A stretch of DNA of 64,000 nucleotides from JAKZRT01 sp047518005 (GTDB lineage: Bacteria; Pseudomonadota; Alphaproteobacteria; Rhodobacterales; Rhodobacteraceae), in contig JAKZRT010000010.1 of the NCBI GenBank assembly GCA_047518005.1, positions 1 to 64,000 on the forward strand. The letters are read 5' to 3'. This document shows positions 1-8,611 of this stretch, one piece after another (position 1 is the first letter of the stretch; each line of letters opens with the position of its first letter). The notes under the pieces were generated by a model. It worked only from the letters and a program-made list of their open reading frames with translations, had not been told where the DNA came from and did not search any database. The position numbers were made by a program, and so were the translations under genes.

Positions 1-258
1 CTGCGCGACCAGATCGACGCGGATTTTTCCGACCATCTCGCCGAGACCGAGGCTGGCGTCGAGGTGTCGCTTGCCGATGGCCGGGTGCTGCGGGGGCGGC
101 ACGATCTATTGGACCCGCTGGACACCGGGGTCCGGACCCGCCGCCTACGCGAGAAGGCCCGCGCATTGGTCGGCAACGACCGCGCCGATGCGCTGTGGAT
201 CGCTAGCGGGGCCGATGATCTGGCCCCGCTGACCTCAATCCTGACCGAACCGGTCTAG
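1..258 (+). CDS. C-terminal end of a MmgE/PrpD-like protein (partial)
   Basis: The reading frame is open from base 1 and stops at TAG 256-258, so only the last 85 residues are present and the start lies outside the window. The piece VEVSLADGRVLRGR followed by a helical stretch (RLREKARALVG) and a short tail resembles the end of MmgE/PrpD-family proteins (2-methylcitrate dehydratase or cis-aconitate decarboxylase relatives), where a beta-strand pair with a Leu-Ala-Asp-Gly-Arg turn is common. The catalytic part is not visible, so substrate cannot be inferred. It converges with the minus-strand Amt-tail mini-gene and overlaps its shifted-frame stop by a few bases. Confidence 0.55.
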   Translation: MRDQIDADFSDHLAETEAGVEVSLADGRVLRGRHDLLDPLDTGVRTRRLREKARALVGNDRADALWIASGADDLAPLTSILTEPV

Positions 259-453
259 CTTACGTGATCATACGCCCGTTCGCCGTCTTGCATCAGGTCC
301 AGCCCGTTGGCTTCGGTCTCGGCATCGACGGAACCCAACCAGCGCCCCGGCGAGCTTCACCAGAATGACCGTCGTGACCACAGTAAATGCGCCGACAATC
401 GCCAGACTGCCCAGTTGTGCGGCCCAGGCGCCTTGGCCGAACACTGCGATCAT
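255..453 (-). pseudogene. Mini-gene for an Amt-like last helix and C-terminal tail, frameshifted
   Basis: An ATG at 453 has a clear Shine-Dalgarno (AGGAG, 8 nt upstream), and the frame upstream of it soon meets stops, so this is not simply the end of a longer gene. The first 40 codons give one transmembrane helix (GAFTVVTTVILVKLAGALVG), like helix 11 of AmtB ammonium channels. The frame as read then runs into Arg-rich nonsense to a TGA at 268-270. Reading one base further, from about 315, gives DAETEANGLDLMQDGERAYD, the typical Amt cytoplasmic tail that GlnK/GlnB contacts, ending at TAG 255-257. So one extra base (or two missing) separates the two halves. It may be a decayed fragment, a sequencing error in a real small gene, or a programmed shift. 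The nearby ntrBC genes make a nitrogen link plausible but unproven. Confidence 0.6.
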
Positions 454-615
454 GATCGGGTCTCCTGTCGAATTCCTGTTGGAACGGTTTCAACCCCGGT
501 CGGTCGCCAAGGGGAAGACGCGGCTGCCAATCGATGGGTCGATCAGAACGAATTCAGGCATACTGCCGTTAATTCGGGCGCGTTTCCGTGCAAACGCCTG
601 TTTTTTTAAGCAGAA

Positions 616-1086
616 TCAGAATTCAACCTGACCCAAAAGCATCAGTGCATGTGCAACCGAGGCCGCGCGTACTTTGGCGCGTCCAATCGCACCAAAGTCG
701 CGCACTTGCGACCGGACACCGCCACCGGCAAGTGCCAGCCCAAAACACACCCGACCCTCGGGCTTTGACTCGGACGATCCTGGACCCGCGATGCCGGTAA
801 CTGAAACTGCCACGTCTGCCTCTGACCCGTCGAGCGCACCCTTTGCCATCTCGCGCGCCACCTCTTCCGAGACCGCGCCAAATTGGGCCAGAGTTTCTGG
901 GGACACTCCCAACAGATCGACCTTGGCGGCATTGGAATAGGTCACAAATCCCCGCTCGAAGACATCCGACGCACCGGCGGGTTCGGTCAGTGCACCAGCC
1001 AAAAGTCCGCCCGTACAGCTTTCGGCGACCGCGATCCGGCGTCCGGCGTCGCGAAACCGGTCCAGTATCTCGACTGTTGTTGTCAA
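616..1086 (-). CDS. cinA: CinA-family nicotinamide-nucleotide amidase (PncC type)
   Basis: About 156 residues, the size of stand-alone CinA C-terminal domain proteins, which deamidate nicotinamide mononucleotide to nicotinate mononucleotide for NAD salvage in the cytoplasm. The hallmark AVAESCTGGLLAGALTEPAGAS occurs near the N-terminus in two overlapping parts (AESCTGG, then PGAS-like PAGAS), followed by GFVTYSNAAK and VSVTGIAGPGS, all family signatures. The start is taken as TTG at 1086, which overlaps the pgpA stop codon and gives the normal family N-terminus (TTTVEILDRFRDAGRRIAVAES in pieces). Longer versions opening inside pgpA would add residues unlike the family. It is the last gene of ispDF-pgpA-cinA, so it is probably cotranslated with pgpA. 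Confidence 0.88.
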   Translation of the reverse strand: MTTTVEILDRFRDAGRRIAVAESCTGGLLAGALTEPAGASDVFERGFVTYSNAAKVDLLGVSPETLAQFGAVSEEVAREMAKGALDGSEADVAVSVTGIAGPGSSESKPEGRVCFGLALAGGGVRSQVRDFGAIGRAKVRAASVAHALMLLGQVEF

Positions 1087-1574
1087 AAGATCACGCCCCA
1101 GTGCCAGATGAGCGCCAGAACAACGACCCCAAGCGCGGCAAAGGCCCCGGCCCAAACGTCGTCGAGCATCACGCCCATGGCATCGCCACGGCGGTCGGCA
1201 CGACCCACCAGCCAGGGCTTCCAGATGTCAAAAAGACGAAAAAGAAGAAAAGCGGCAACGATGCCGGGCCAAAGCCTCAACGCTTCGGCCCCCATGGCCG
1301 CGGCTCCGGCCGAGACCGGTAAAAGCGCGATCCACTGGCCGACAACCTCGTCGACCACGATTTCGGAGGGGTCATCGTCACTGCCGCCCGCCGTTTCGCG
1401 ACCGGTCGCCCAAAGCCCAGCGCCAAAGAGCGCCAGAGCGGCAAGCGCCAGCAACACTGGCCCGCCCGCCAGATGCAGCGCCAAGGCCACCGGCAGTGCG
1501 GCCAGCGATCCCCAGGTACCGGGCCCGGGCGTTACGTGGCCGACGTAAAAGAAAGTCGCGATCAGGTGGCTCAT
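1083..1574 (-). CDS. pgpA: Phosphatidylglycerophosphatase A
   Basis: 163 residues, the usual PgpA length. It removes the terminal phosphate of phosphatidylglycerophosphate to make phosphatidylglycerol in the inner membrane. Visible signatures are HVTPGPGTWGSLAALP at the N-terminus, the acidic VVDEVVGQW segment that holds catalytic acidic residues, and FLLFRLFDIWKPW towards the C-terminus, with three to four hydrophobic segments between. The ATG at 1574 overlaps the ispDF stop (ATGA at 1571-1574), and its own stop overlaps the cinA start, so the three genes look translationally coupled. Confidence 0.93.
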   Translation of the reverse strand: MSHLIATFFYVGHVTPGPGTWGSLAALPVALALHLAGGPVLLALAALALFGAGLWATGRETAGGSDDDPSEIVVDEVVGQWIALLPVSAGAAAMGAEALRLWPGIVAAFLLFRLFDIWKPWLVGRADRRGDAMGVMLDDVWAGAFAALGVVVLALIWHWGVIF

Positions 1575-2695
1575 CGTCGCACCAGCGTTGCCACCGCCTG
1601 CGCAGCAATTCCCTCGCCGCGTCCGGTGAACCCGAGTTTTTCGGACGTTGTCGCCTTGACCGAAACCCGGTCGCGGTCAATCCCAAGAATTCTTGCCAGC
1701 CGGTCCTGCATCGCGGGTGCATGCGGCCCGATCTTCGGCGCTTCGCAGATCAGCGTGCAATCGACGTTGCCGATGGCAAATCCCCGATCCGCTGCCAGAT
1801 CACGCGCATGGGCCAGAAATACCGCGCTTTCAGTGCCTTTCCACTGCGGGTCAGAGGGCGGGAAATGGCGACCAATGTCGCCCTCGGCCAGCGCCCCGTA
1901 AATCGCATCGGTCACCGCGTGCATGCCCACGTCGGCATCTGAATGTCCTTGCAGACCCCGATCAAATGGCACGTCCACGCCGCACAACCTCACCTGATTG
2001 CCGGGGCCGAAGCGGTGAACGTCAAAGCCGGTGCCGGTGCGAATGTCCATCGACTCCCCCAGAACGCGCGCCGCCCGGTCAAAGTCGGCCGCGGCGGTGA
2101 TTTTCAGATTGTCCTCGTCCCCCTCGACGATGGCCACATCAAGCCCGGCGGACAGGGCCACCTCGACATCATCGGCGGCGTCACCCTGAAAGGCCCGGTG
2201 CGCGGCCAGAATGGCCTCCAGCCGGAAGCCTTGCGGGGTCTGGGCGCGGTAAAGCCCGTCGCGACGGATGGTGTCGGTAACGCGCCCGGCCTGGCCGGTC
2301 CACAGCGCGTCACGCATCCCCAGCGCAGGCGCTGCCCCGGCACAATCGCGCAACCCGTCCAGCACCCGGTCGATCAAATCAGGCCTGACAATCGGCCGCG
2401 CTGAGTCGTGGATCAGAACCTGGTCAACCGTGCCTTCAACTGCGCAAAGGCCCGCCAAAACCGAAGCCTGCCGCGTTGCGCCACCGATCGCAATCTGGAA
2501 TTCGGCGAGATGGTCAGGGACCTGATCATCGGCATGCACGACCAGCACCAGCCGGTCGACATTCGGATGATCGGAAAAGGCGCGCACTGCACGTTCGGTC
2601 ACGCTCTGCCCGGCCAGCGTCCGCCATTGCTTGGGCAAACCGCCGCCCGCGCGGGTGCCGCGCCCGGCGGCCAGGATGATGGCGGCCACTGTCAT
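1571..2695 (-). CDS. ispDF: Bifunctional IspD/IspF (MEP isoprenoid pathway)
   Basis: A 374-residue fusion found in many alphaproteobacteria. The N-terminal half is IspD (2-C-methyl-D-erythritol 4-phosphate cytidylyltransferase): AIILAAGRGTRAGGGLPKQW is the CTP-binding loop, and LIHDSARPIV follows. The C-terminal half, from about residue 217, is IspF (MECDP synthase): GTGFDVHRFG carries the zinc ligands Asp and His, and GHSDADVGMHAVTDA and the KATTSEKLGFTGRGEGI end motif are present. Both active sites look intact. It is transcribed away from dusB with a 159-bp gap between the two starts, so the promoters of both genes lie at 2696-2854. It works in the same pathway as ispG at 60744. Confidence 0.96.
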   Translation of the reverse strand: MTVAAIILAAGRGTRAGGGLPKQWRTLAGQSVTERAVRAFSDHPNVDRLVLVVHADDQVPDHLAEFQIAIGGATRQASVLAGLCAVEGTVDQVLIHDSARPIVRPDLIDRVLDGLRDCAGAAPALGMRDALWTGQAGRVTDTIRRDGLYRAQTPQGFRLEAILAAHRAFQGDAADDVEVALSAGLDVAIVEGDEDNLKITAAADFDRAARVLGESMDIRTGTGFDVHRFGPGNQVRLCGVDVPFDRGLQGHSDADVGMHAVTDAIYGALAEGDIGRHFPPSDPQWKGTESAVFLAHARDLAADRGFAIGNVDCTLICEAPKIGPHAPAMQDRLARILGIDRDRVSVKATTSEKLGFTGRGEGIAAQAVATLVRR

Positions 2696-2854
2696 AGGCG
2701 CTGTCTATGCGCAGAGAAAACCGGGGGCAATGCGATGCGTTTGGCACTAAAGTGCTCATCTCTTCATCGTATGCCGCATTTTCAGGCGAATATCGCGAAT
2801 TTTCCTTTGCCAGTCCCCGGTCCGCCGCGTAATGACCAGCGACGAGAGGGACCC

Positions 2855-3838
2855 ATGCCCATTGCCCTGGCCCACACCGACCTGATGCCGCCGATCCTGC
2901 TGGCCCCGCTGGCCGGGATCACCGATCTGCCGTTTCGCAATCTGGTGGCGTCGTTCGGGGCCGGGCTGGTGGTCAGCGAAATGGTGGCCAGCCAAGAGAT
3001 GGTTCAGGCCAAACCGGGTGTTCGCGAACGCGCCGAACTGGGCTTTCATGTCGAGGGCACCGCGGTGCAGATTGCCGGGCGCGAGGCCCGCTGGATGGCC
3101 GAAGCCGCCCGCATGGTCGAGGCCAGCGGCGCGCGGGTGATCGACATCAACATGGGATGTCCCGCCAAACGCGTGACCCAGGGGTATTCCGGCTCGGCGC
3201 TGATGCGCGATCTGGATCATGCGCTTGACCTGATCGAGGCGGTCGTTGGCGCGGTCTCGGTGCCGGTTACGCTGAAAACCCGACTGGGTTGGGATCACGA
3301 TTGCCTGAATGCTTCGGCGCTGGCCCAAAGGGCCGAGAATGCGGGCATCGCCATGATCACCATCCATGGGCGCACCCGGTGCCAGTTCTACAAGGGCCGC
3401 GCTGACTGGGCCGCGATCCGGGCCGTGAAAGCGTCCGTGTCGGTCCCGGTCGTTGCAAATGGCGACATTGTCACCGCGATGGACGCGCGTGCGGCAATGT
3501 CCGCATCAGGGGCCGATGGCATCATGATCGGGCGCGGAGCGCAGGGGCGGCCCTGGGCGCTGGCCCAGATCGCGCATGACATTTATGGCACCCCGGAACC
3601 GGCAATTCCTCAAGGGCACGCCTTTGCCGGTATGGTCGAAGCGCATTACCGGGAAATGCTGAGGTTCTACGGAAATTCGCTTGGCCTGCGCGTCGCCCGC
3701 AAGCATCTTGGCTGGTATTTCGATGTCGCGCGAGGACCTGCCAACCTGCGCCGTCTAGCCCTGACCGCCACGGAACCGACCGAAGTGATCCGCCTGATCC
3801 GAACCGGTCTGACCGACAGGCCGAGGGCCGCCGCATGA
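2855..3838 (+). CDS. dusB: tRNA-dihydrouridine synthase B
   Basis: 327 residues. It is an FMN enzyme that reduces specific uridines in the tRNA D-loop with NAD(P)H. The N-terminus reads PPILLAPLAGITDLPFR (flavin-binding start of the TIM barrel), the catalytic cysteine is C102 in NMGCPAKRVT, and VPVTLKTRLGWD and GADGIMIGRGAQGRPW are further Dus motifs. The ATG at 2855 has GAGAGGG just upstream; the longer open frame upstream has no family similarity. The stop overlaps the ntrB ATG (ATGA at 3835-3838). dusB (nifR3) ahead of ntrB-ntrC is a long-known arrangement in Rhodobacter and other alphaproteobacteria, so the ntr genes are probably transcribed from the dusB promoter. Confidence 0.96.
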   Translation: MPIALAHTDLMPPILLAPLAGITDLPFRNLVASFGAGLVVSEMVASQEMVQAKPGVRERAELGFHVEGTAVQIAGREARWMAEAARMVEASGARVIDINMGCPAKRVTQGYSGSALMRDLDHALDLIEAVVGAVSVPVTLKTRLGWDHDCLNASALAQRAENAGIAMITIHGRTRCQFYKGRADWAAIRAVKASVSVPVVANGDIVTAMDARAAMSASGADGIMIGRGAQGRPWALAQIAHDIYGTPEPAIPQGHAFAGMVEAHYREMLRFYGNSLGLRVARKHLGWYFDVARGPANLRRLALTATEPTEVIRLIRTGLTDRPRAAA

Positions 3839-4902
3839 CGGCCGATGACATCCTTTGGGCTGCGCTGCCCAATCCGGCGCTGGTGCTGGGCGGCGACGAC
3901 GCTATCCTGCGCCTGAACCCTGCGGGCGAGGCGTTTCTGAACGCCTCGGCCCGGTCCATGCAGGGCGCTCCGGTCTGGGACCGGGTGATGGTTGACGCGC
4001 CCTTGGGCGATACGCTGGTGCGGGTACGCCGCGACCACGCCCAGCTTTTCATCAACAACGTCGACGTGTCGTCTGGGGCCACTTTGCCAGCGCGCTGCAA
4101 TATCCAGATGGGGCCAATTGGCGACGACGGGCAGGTGCTGATGCTGATCACCCCGCGCCAGCTGGCCAACCGGCTTGGTCGCGCGCATCAGGTCAAAACG
4201 GCAGCGCGGTCGGCCATCGGCATGGCCGAAATGCTGGCCCATGAAATCAAGAACCCGCTGGCCGGTATCACCGGGGCGGCACAGCTTCTGGCCATGAACT
4301 TGCCGCCAGCTGATCGCGAATTGACCGACCTGATCGTGGCTGAATCCCGGCGCGTGACGCAACTTTTGGAGCAAGTCGAACAATTTGGAAACCTGCGGCC
4401 GCCCGACCGGGGGCCTGTCAACATTCACGATCTGATCGACCGGGCGCGGCGGTCGGCGGTGCTGGGCTTTGCCGCAGATATGCGCTTTGAGGATGATTTC
4501 GACCCGTCGCTGCCGCCCGCATTCGTCGATGGCGACCAGATGCTGCAGGTTCTGCAGAACCTGCTGAAAAATGCCGCCGAAGCGGCGGTGCCTGCGGGCG
4601 GCACGATCCGCCTGCACACTTATTTTGACGCTTCGCTGCGGCTGCGACGCACCGATGGACCGGTCAACACCCTGCCGTTGCAGCTCGAGATTATCGATGA
4701 CGGCCCTGGGGTGCCGCCGGTGATTGCCGCCGAGATATTCGAACCCTTTGTTTCAGGACGAGAAAACGGCACCGGATTGGGCCTCGCACTTGTCAGCAAA
4801 ATCGTCATGGAACACGACGCATGGATCGAAGTTGACAGCGTTCCCGGTCGCACAACCTTTCGCCTTTCCCTCCCTATCGCCCCGCACGAGGAGCACCCCT
4901 GA
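3835..4902 (+). CDS. ntrB: Nitrogen regulation sensor histidine kinase NtrB
   Basis: 355 residues, soluble, with no membrane segments. The first 110 residues form a PAS-like domain (NPALVLGGDDAILRLNPAGEAFL). The phosphoacceptor is H136 in MLAHEIKNPLAG, and the ATPase has the N box (LQNLLKNAAEA), G1 (IDDGPGVP) and G2 (NGTGLGLALVSKI). It phosphorylates NtrC under nitrogen limitation and is held in phosphatase mode by the PII protein when nitrogen is plentiful. Its start overlaps the dusB stop and its stop overlaps the ntrC start, so the three are tightly coupled. Confidence 0.96.
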   Translation: MTADDILWAALPNPALVLGGDDAILRLNPAGEAFLNASARSMQGAPVWDRVMVDAPLGDTLVRVRRDHAQLFINNVDVSSGATLPARCNIQMGPIGDDGQVLMLITPRQLANRLGRAHQVKTAARSAIGMAEMLAHEIKNPLAGITGAAQLLAMNLPPADRELTDLIVAESRRVTQLLEQVEQFGNLRPPDRGPVNIHDLIDRARRSAVLGFAADMRFEDDFDPSLPPAFVDGDQMLQVLQNLLKNAAEAAVPAGGTIRLHTYFDASLRLRRTDGPVNTLPLQLEIIDDGPGVPPVIAAEIFEPFVSGRENGTGLGLALVSKIVMEHDAWIEVDSVPGRTTFRLSLPIAPHEEHP

Positions 4903-6257
4903 TGGACGGCACCGTTCTGATCGCCGACGACGACCGCACTATCCGCAACGTGCTGACCCAGGCACTTACCCGCGCCGGGTGCCGCGTACATGCCACCTCG
5001 TCGTTGACCACACTGATGCGATGGATCGACGAGGGGCGTGGTGATCTGGTGATTTCCGATGTGGTCATGCCCGATGGCAACGGATTGGAAATGCTGCCGG
5101 TAATCGGTCAGCGTCGTCCAGGCCTGCCGGTGATTGTGATCTCGGCACAAAATACGATCATGACCGCAATTCAGGCGGCCGAGGCTGAGGCTTACGATTA
5201 TCTCCCCAAACCGTTTGACCTTCCCGATCTTATGAAACGGGTCGCGCGCGGCCTCGGTGGCCCGCGGACAAGTGCGACGACCCCGCGCAACGACGTCACC
5301 GACCAGGACCTGCCACTTGTCGGACGCAGCCCGGTTATGCAGGACCTCTATCGCCTGATCGCGCGGGTTCTGCACAGTGACCTGCCGATACTGGTCACCG
5401 GCGAAAGCGGCACCGGAAAGTCGCTGATTGTCCGGGCCATCCACGATCTTTCCGATCGCCGCGGGCTGCCATTTGTCGCCGCAAATGCCGGCGATCTTGC
5501 GGGCCCCGACGCGGCGCAATCAATTCTGGCCCGCGCGCGCGGCGGGACGATATTGTTTGACCAGCTCGACGACATCGAGCGCGCGGTTCAGGCCCAGATC
5601 GTGCGACTTCTGGAAAAATTGGGCGATAACGCCCCCCGGATCATGGCCACGGCGCAAAACGACCTTGGCGAGCAGATCGAGGAAGGCTCGTTTCGCAGTG
5701 ATCTTTTCTATCGGCTCAGCGGCGTCGTGATCGCGGTTCCGCCGCTACGGGCGCGGGTCGAAGACATCGCGCTTCTTGCCGGGCACTTCCTCGAACCTAG
5801 CGACCGCGGGCCGGGCACGCAGGTTCTGGAACCCGCCGCGCTTGAGCTGATGCGCAGCTACACCTGGCCCGGAAACGTTCGGCAGCTGGAAAATGTGATC
5901 CGTCGTCTGGCTGTCACCGCGGCTGAAGATACAGTGACGGTGGACGAAGTCAGGGCGGTATTGGGCAACCAGCCGTCATCCGCGCCCACGGTCGTCATCG
6001 ACGGCGAAAAACTTGGGGCATCAGTTGACCGCCACCTAAGGAGGTATTTCGACCTGCACGGCGGTGTGCTGCCGCCGCAGGGACTTTACGGACGCATTTT
6101 GCGCGAGATTGAAATGCCGCTGATCGAAATTGCTCTCGAAGCCACCGGCGGCAATCAGGCCAAATGCGCCGAACTTTTGGGGATCAACCGAAATACCCTT
6201 CGCAAAAAGATCACCGAGCTCGATATTCGCGTGACACGGCGGCGCAAATTGATGTAA
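4902..6257 (+). CDS. ntrC: Nitrogen response regulator NtrC, lacking the sigma-54 contact loop
   Basis: 451 residues: receiver domain (phosphoacceptor D53 in DLVISDVVMPDG), AAA+ domain (Walker A GESGTGKS at 167-174) and a C-terminal Fis-type helix-turn-helix (GGNQAKCAELLGINRNTLRK). The AAA+ part is shortened between about residues 195 and 215: the GAFTGA loop that contacts sigma-54 is missing, and the Walker B acid pair is D220-Q221 instead of Asp-Glu. Rhodobacter capsulatus NtrC is known to lack this loop and to activate sigma-70 promoters, so the same behaviour is inferred here. The gene follows ntrB with a one-base overlap. Confidence 0.95.
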   Translation: MDGTVLIADDDRTIRNVLTQALTRAGCRVHATSSLTTLMRWIDEGRGDLVISDVVMPDGNGLEMLPVIGQRRPGLPVIVISAQNTIMTAIQAAEAEAYDYLPKPFDLPDLMKRVARGLGGPRTSATTPRNDVTDQDLPLVGRSPVMQDLYRLIARVLHSDLPILVTGESGTGKSLIVRAIHDLSDRRGLPFVAANAGDLAGPDAAQSILARARGGTILFDQLDDIERAVQAQIVRLLEKLGDNAPRIMATAQNDLGEQIEEGSFRSDLFYRLSGVVIAVPPLRARVEDIALLAGHFLEPSDRGPGTQVLEPAALELMRSYTWPGNVRQLENVIRRLAVTAAEDTVTVDEVRAVLGNQPSSAPTVVIDGEKLGASVDRHLRRYFDLHGGVLPPQGLYGRILREIEMPLIEIALEATGGNQAKCAELLGINRNTLRKKITELDIRVTRRRKLM

Positions 6258-6323
6258 AAGCGCAACAGAAGCGTGGCCATTGTGCGCCATTAATGATAAA
6301 GACAGGGCGAAAAAGCCCGCGAA

Positions 6324-8594
6324 ATGAGCGGTATGAGCGACAAAAGGGCAGCCTTGCGAGGACTGACGCGTCATTCGGTTCTGGACGTGATTCTACGGCT
6401 TCGCTGCCAGCGGCGGGTGAAAAACGCCGGCACGCTTGGCCTGGTTCTGCTGGGTCCGGTGTTGGCGCTCGGCACGCTTTTGGCGCTTAGGCCCCTTGAC
6501 GCCGCCACGACCACTACCTCGCTTCGGTTTATCCTCCTGATCGACCTGGTTTACGTGCTGGTCGTGGCCGCGCTGGTGCTAAACCGCATCGCCCACATGA
6601 TATCAGCGCGGCGAGCGAAATCGGCCGGATCGCGGCTGCACTTGCGTCTAGCCGGCGTTTTCGCCGTCATTGCGCTGATTCCAACCATCTCCGTTGCCGT
6701 CTTTGCTGCTCTCACCATCAATATTGGCCTCGAAGGCTGGTTTTCCGAACGCGTCGGCGGCGTGGTCCGAAATTCGCTGGCCGCCGCCCAAGCTTACGAA
6801 GAGGAGCATCGCCGCGACCTTGCGACTGATGCCCGTGCCCTGGCCGGAGCCTTGAACCGGGCCCGCCGGAACACACCCCTGATCGGCGACGGCGAGTTGC
6901 GGCAGTTCCTGACGCAGGGTCAGGTTTCGATCCAGCGCGGCCTGCGCGAAGCTTATGTGATTGACAGTTCGGGGACCATCCGTGCGCGCGGCGAACGGTC
7001 GTATCAATTTGACTATGAAGAACCGTCACAAGCCCAGATCGCCCAGGCGAGGATTGACGGAATTTTGATTATCCAGGATTGGGACAACAACGAGTTTCGC
7101 GCGTTGATACCGCTCGGCGCCTATCTTGACCGGCTTTTATATGTGTCGCGCAATGTTGATGGCTCGATCCTGAATCTGCTGGATGACACCCAGGAAACCA
7201 TTCAGCTTTATCAACAGCTTGAAAGCGAACGCGGGCGGATCCTATTTGAATTTGGACTTTTGTATCTTGGATTTGCGGTCATTCTGATCCTCGCCTCGAT
7301 CTGGCTCGGGCTTTGGTTTGCCGAGCGTTTATCCAGACCCGTCGGACGCCTTGCCGGGGCCGCGCAACGGGTCGGGTCGGGCGATCTTGACGTTCAAGTC
7401 CGCGAAGAATCCGGTGACGACGAAATTGCCATGCTGGGCCGACTTTTCAACCAGATGACGCGCCAACTGAAGGGCCAGCGCAATACGCTTTTGGAGAACA
7501 CGCGCCAAATTGAAGAGCGTCGGCGCCTTTTTGATTCTGTTCTGTCCTCGATAACGGCGGGCGTTATCGGTCTTGACCGCGACGGGCAGGTCGGATTTGC
7601 CAATCGGGCGGCAAAACGCTTACTGGATTTGAAATCGGATCTCGAGATTGCCCCCCTGTCCGACGTAGTGTCGGAATTTTCGCCGCTTTTTGAACGACTT
7701 CGCAGCACTGGCGAAGAAACAGCCCAAGAGCAGGTGAACCTGGTTCGCAAAACCAATCAGGAACAGCTTCTGGTGCGTATGGCCACCCGGCGGGGCGAGG
7801 ACGGCGGGCTCGAGGGCTATGTGGTGGCATTTGACGATGTGACCGATCTGGTCAGCGCGCAACGGATGGCGGCCTGGGGCGATGTCGCACGACGGATTGC
7901 CCATGAAATCAAGAACCCATTGACCCCGATCCAGCTTTCGGCAGAGCGCATCAAGCAAAAGTTCAAAGGCGAAGGGATCGGGCAATATACCGATGTGATC
8001 ATTCGCCAAACCGGCGATCTGCGCCGGATCGTCGACGAGTTTTCCAAGTTCGCGCGAATGCCGGAACCGCGGCGCGAGACCGAGGATTTGGTCATCATCC
8101 TTCGCGACGCAGCAACGCTTCAGGCGGTCGCGCTGGCAGATGTCGATATTCAGATCGATCTGCCCGAAGGGCCGATATGGGCCGACATAGACGCGACCAT
8201 GATAAGTCAGGCTGTAATCAACCTCATTAAGAACGCCGGGGAAGCCATTGATGCATATACGGCAAACAATTCAAACGAAAAGTATCGCGGGCAGATACTT
8301 TTGCGATTGGTTGAAAAGGGCGGTCATGTCCACCTGACTATCGCCGACAATGGCACTGGTCTGCCGCAGGACCGGGCACGCCTGTTTGAACCCTACGTGA
8401 CGACCCGCGACAAAGGCACCGGCCTGGGTCTGCCCATTGTCCGGAAAATTATCGAAGAACATGGGGGCACGCTGCGGCTCGGCGATGCCCCTATATTTGA
8501 CGGCTGCCAACATAAAGGCGCGCAGGCAAGCATTCGCCTGGCAACCACGAAAGAGCCACAACAACTTCCGGCAGAAAGCCGGGCGGCGGAATAA
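6324..8594 (+). CDS. ntrY: Membrane sensor histidine kinase NtrY
   Basis: 756 residues. Three hydrophobic segments lie in the first 125 residues, then a periplasmic-type sensing region to about 315, another membrane segment (LYLGFAVILILASIWLGLWF), a HAMP linker (RLSRPVGRLAGAAQRVGSGDLDV in pieces), a PAS domain, the phosphoacceptor H527 in RIAHEIKNPLTPIQLS, and an ATPase with NLIKNAGEAI, IADNGTGLP and KGTGLGLPIV. NtrY partners NtrX in nitrogen and redox/oxygen responses. No strong Shine-Dalgarno precedes ATG 6324, and ATG 6333 is an alternative. A GGGC-N6-GCCC hairpin lies just upstream. Confidence 0.95.
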   Translation: MSGMSDKRAALRGLTRHSVLDVILRLRCQRRVKNAGTLGLVLLGPVLALGTLLALRPLDAATTTTSLRFILLIDLVYVLVVAALVLNRIAHMISARRAKSAGSRLHLRLAGVFAVIALIPTISVAVFAALTINIGLEGWFSERVGGVVRNSLAAAQAYEEEHRRDLATDARALAGALNRARRNTPLIGDGELRQFLTQGQVSIQRGLREAYVIDSSGTIRARGERSYQFDYEEPSQAQIAQARIDGILIIQDWDNNEFRALIPLGAYLDRLLYVSRNVDGSILNLLDDTQETIQLYQQLESERGRILFEFGLLYLGFAVILILASIWLGLWFAERLSRPVGRLAGAAQRVGSGDLDVQVREESGDDEIAMLGRLFNQMTRQLKGQRNTLLENTRQIEERRRLFDSVLSSITAGVIGLDRDGQVGFANRAAKRLLDLKSDLEIAPLSDVVSEFSPLFERLRSTGEETAQEQVNLVRKTNQEQLLVRMATRRGEDGGLEGYVVAFDDVTDLVSAQRMAAWGDVARRIAHEIKNPLTPIQLSAERIKQKFKGEGIGQYTDVIIRQTGDLRRIVDEFSKFARMPEPRRETEDLVIILRDAATLQAVALADVDIQIDLPEGPIWADIDATMISQAVINLIKNAGEAIDAYTANNSNEKYRGQILLRLVEKGGHVHLTIADNGTGLPQDRARLFEPYVTTRDKGTGLGLPIVRKIIEEHGGTLRLGDAPIFDGCQHKGAQASIRLATTKEPQQLPAESRAAE

Positions 8595-8611
8595 ATACCG
8601 AGGGAAATCTT

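Noticed and set aside
6258..6323. GGGC-N6-GCCC hairpin between ntrC and ntrY as a terminator
   Set aside because: No U tract, very short stem, and only five bases from the ntrY ATG; more likely incidental or a weak leader structure.
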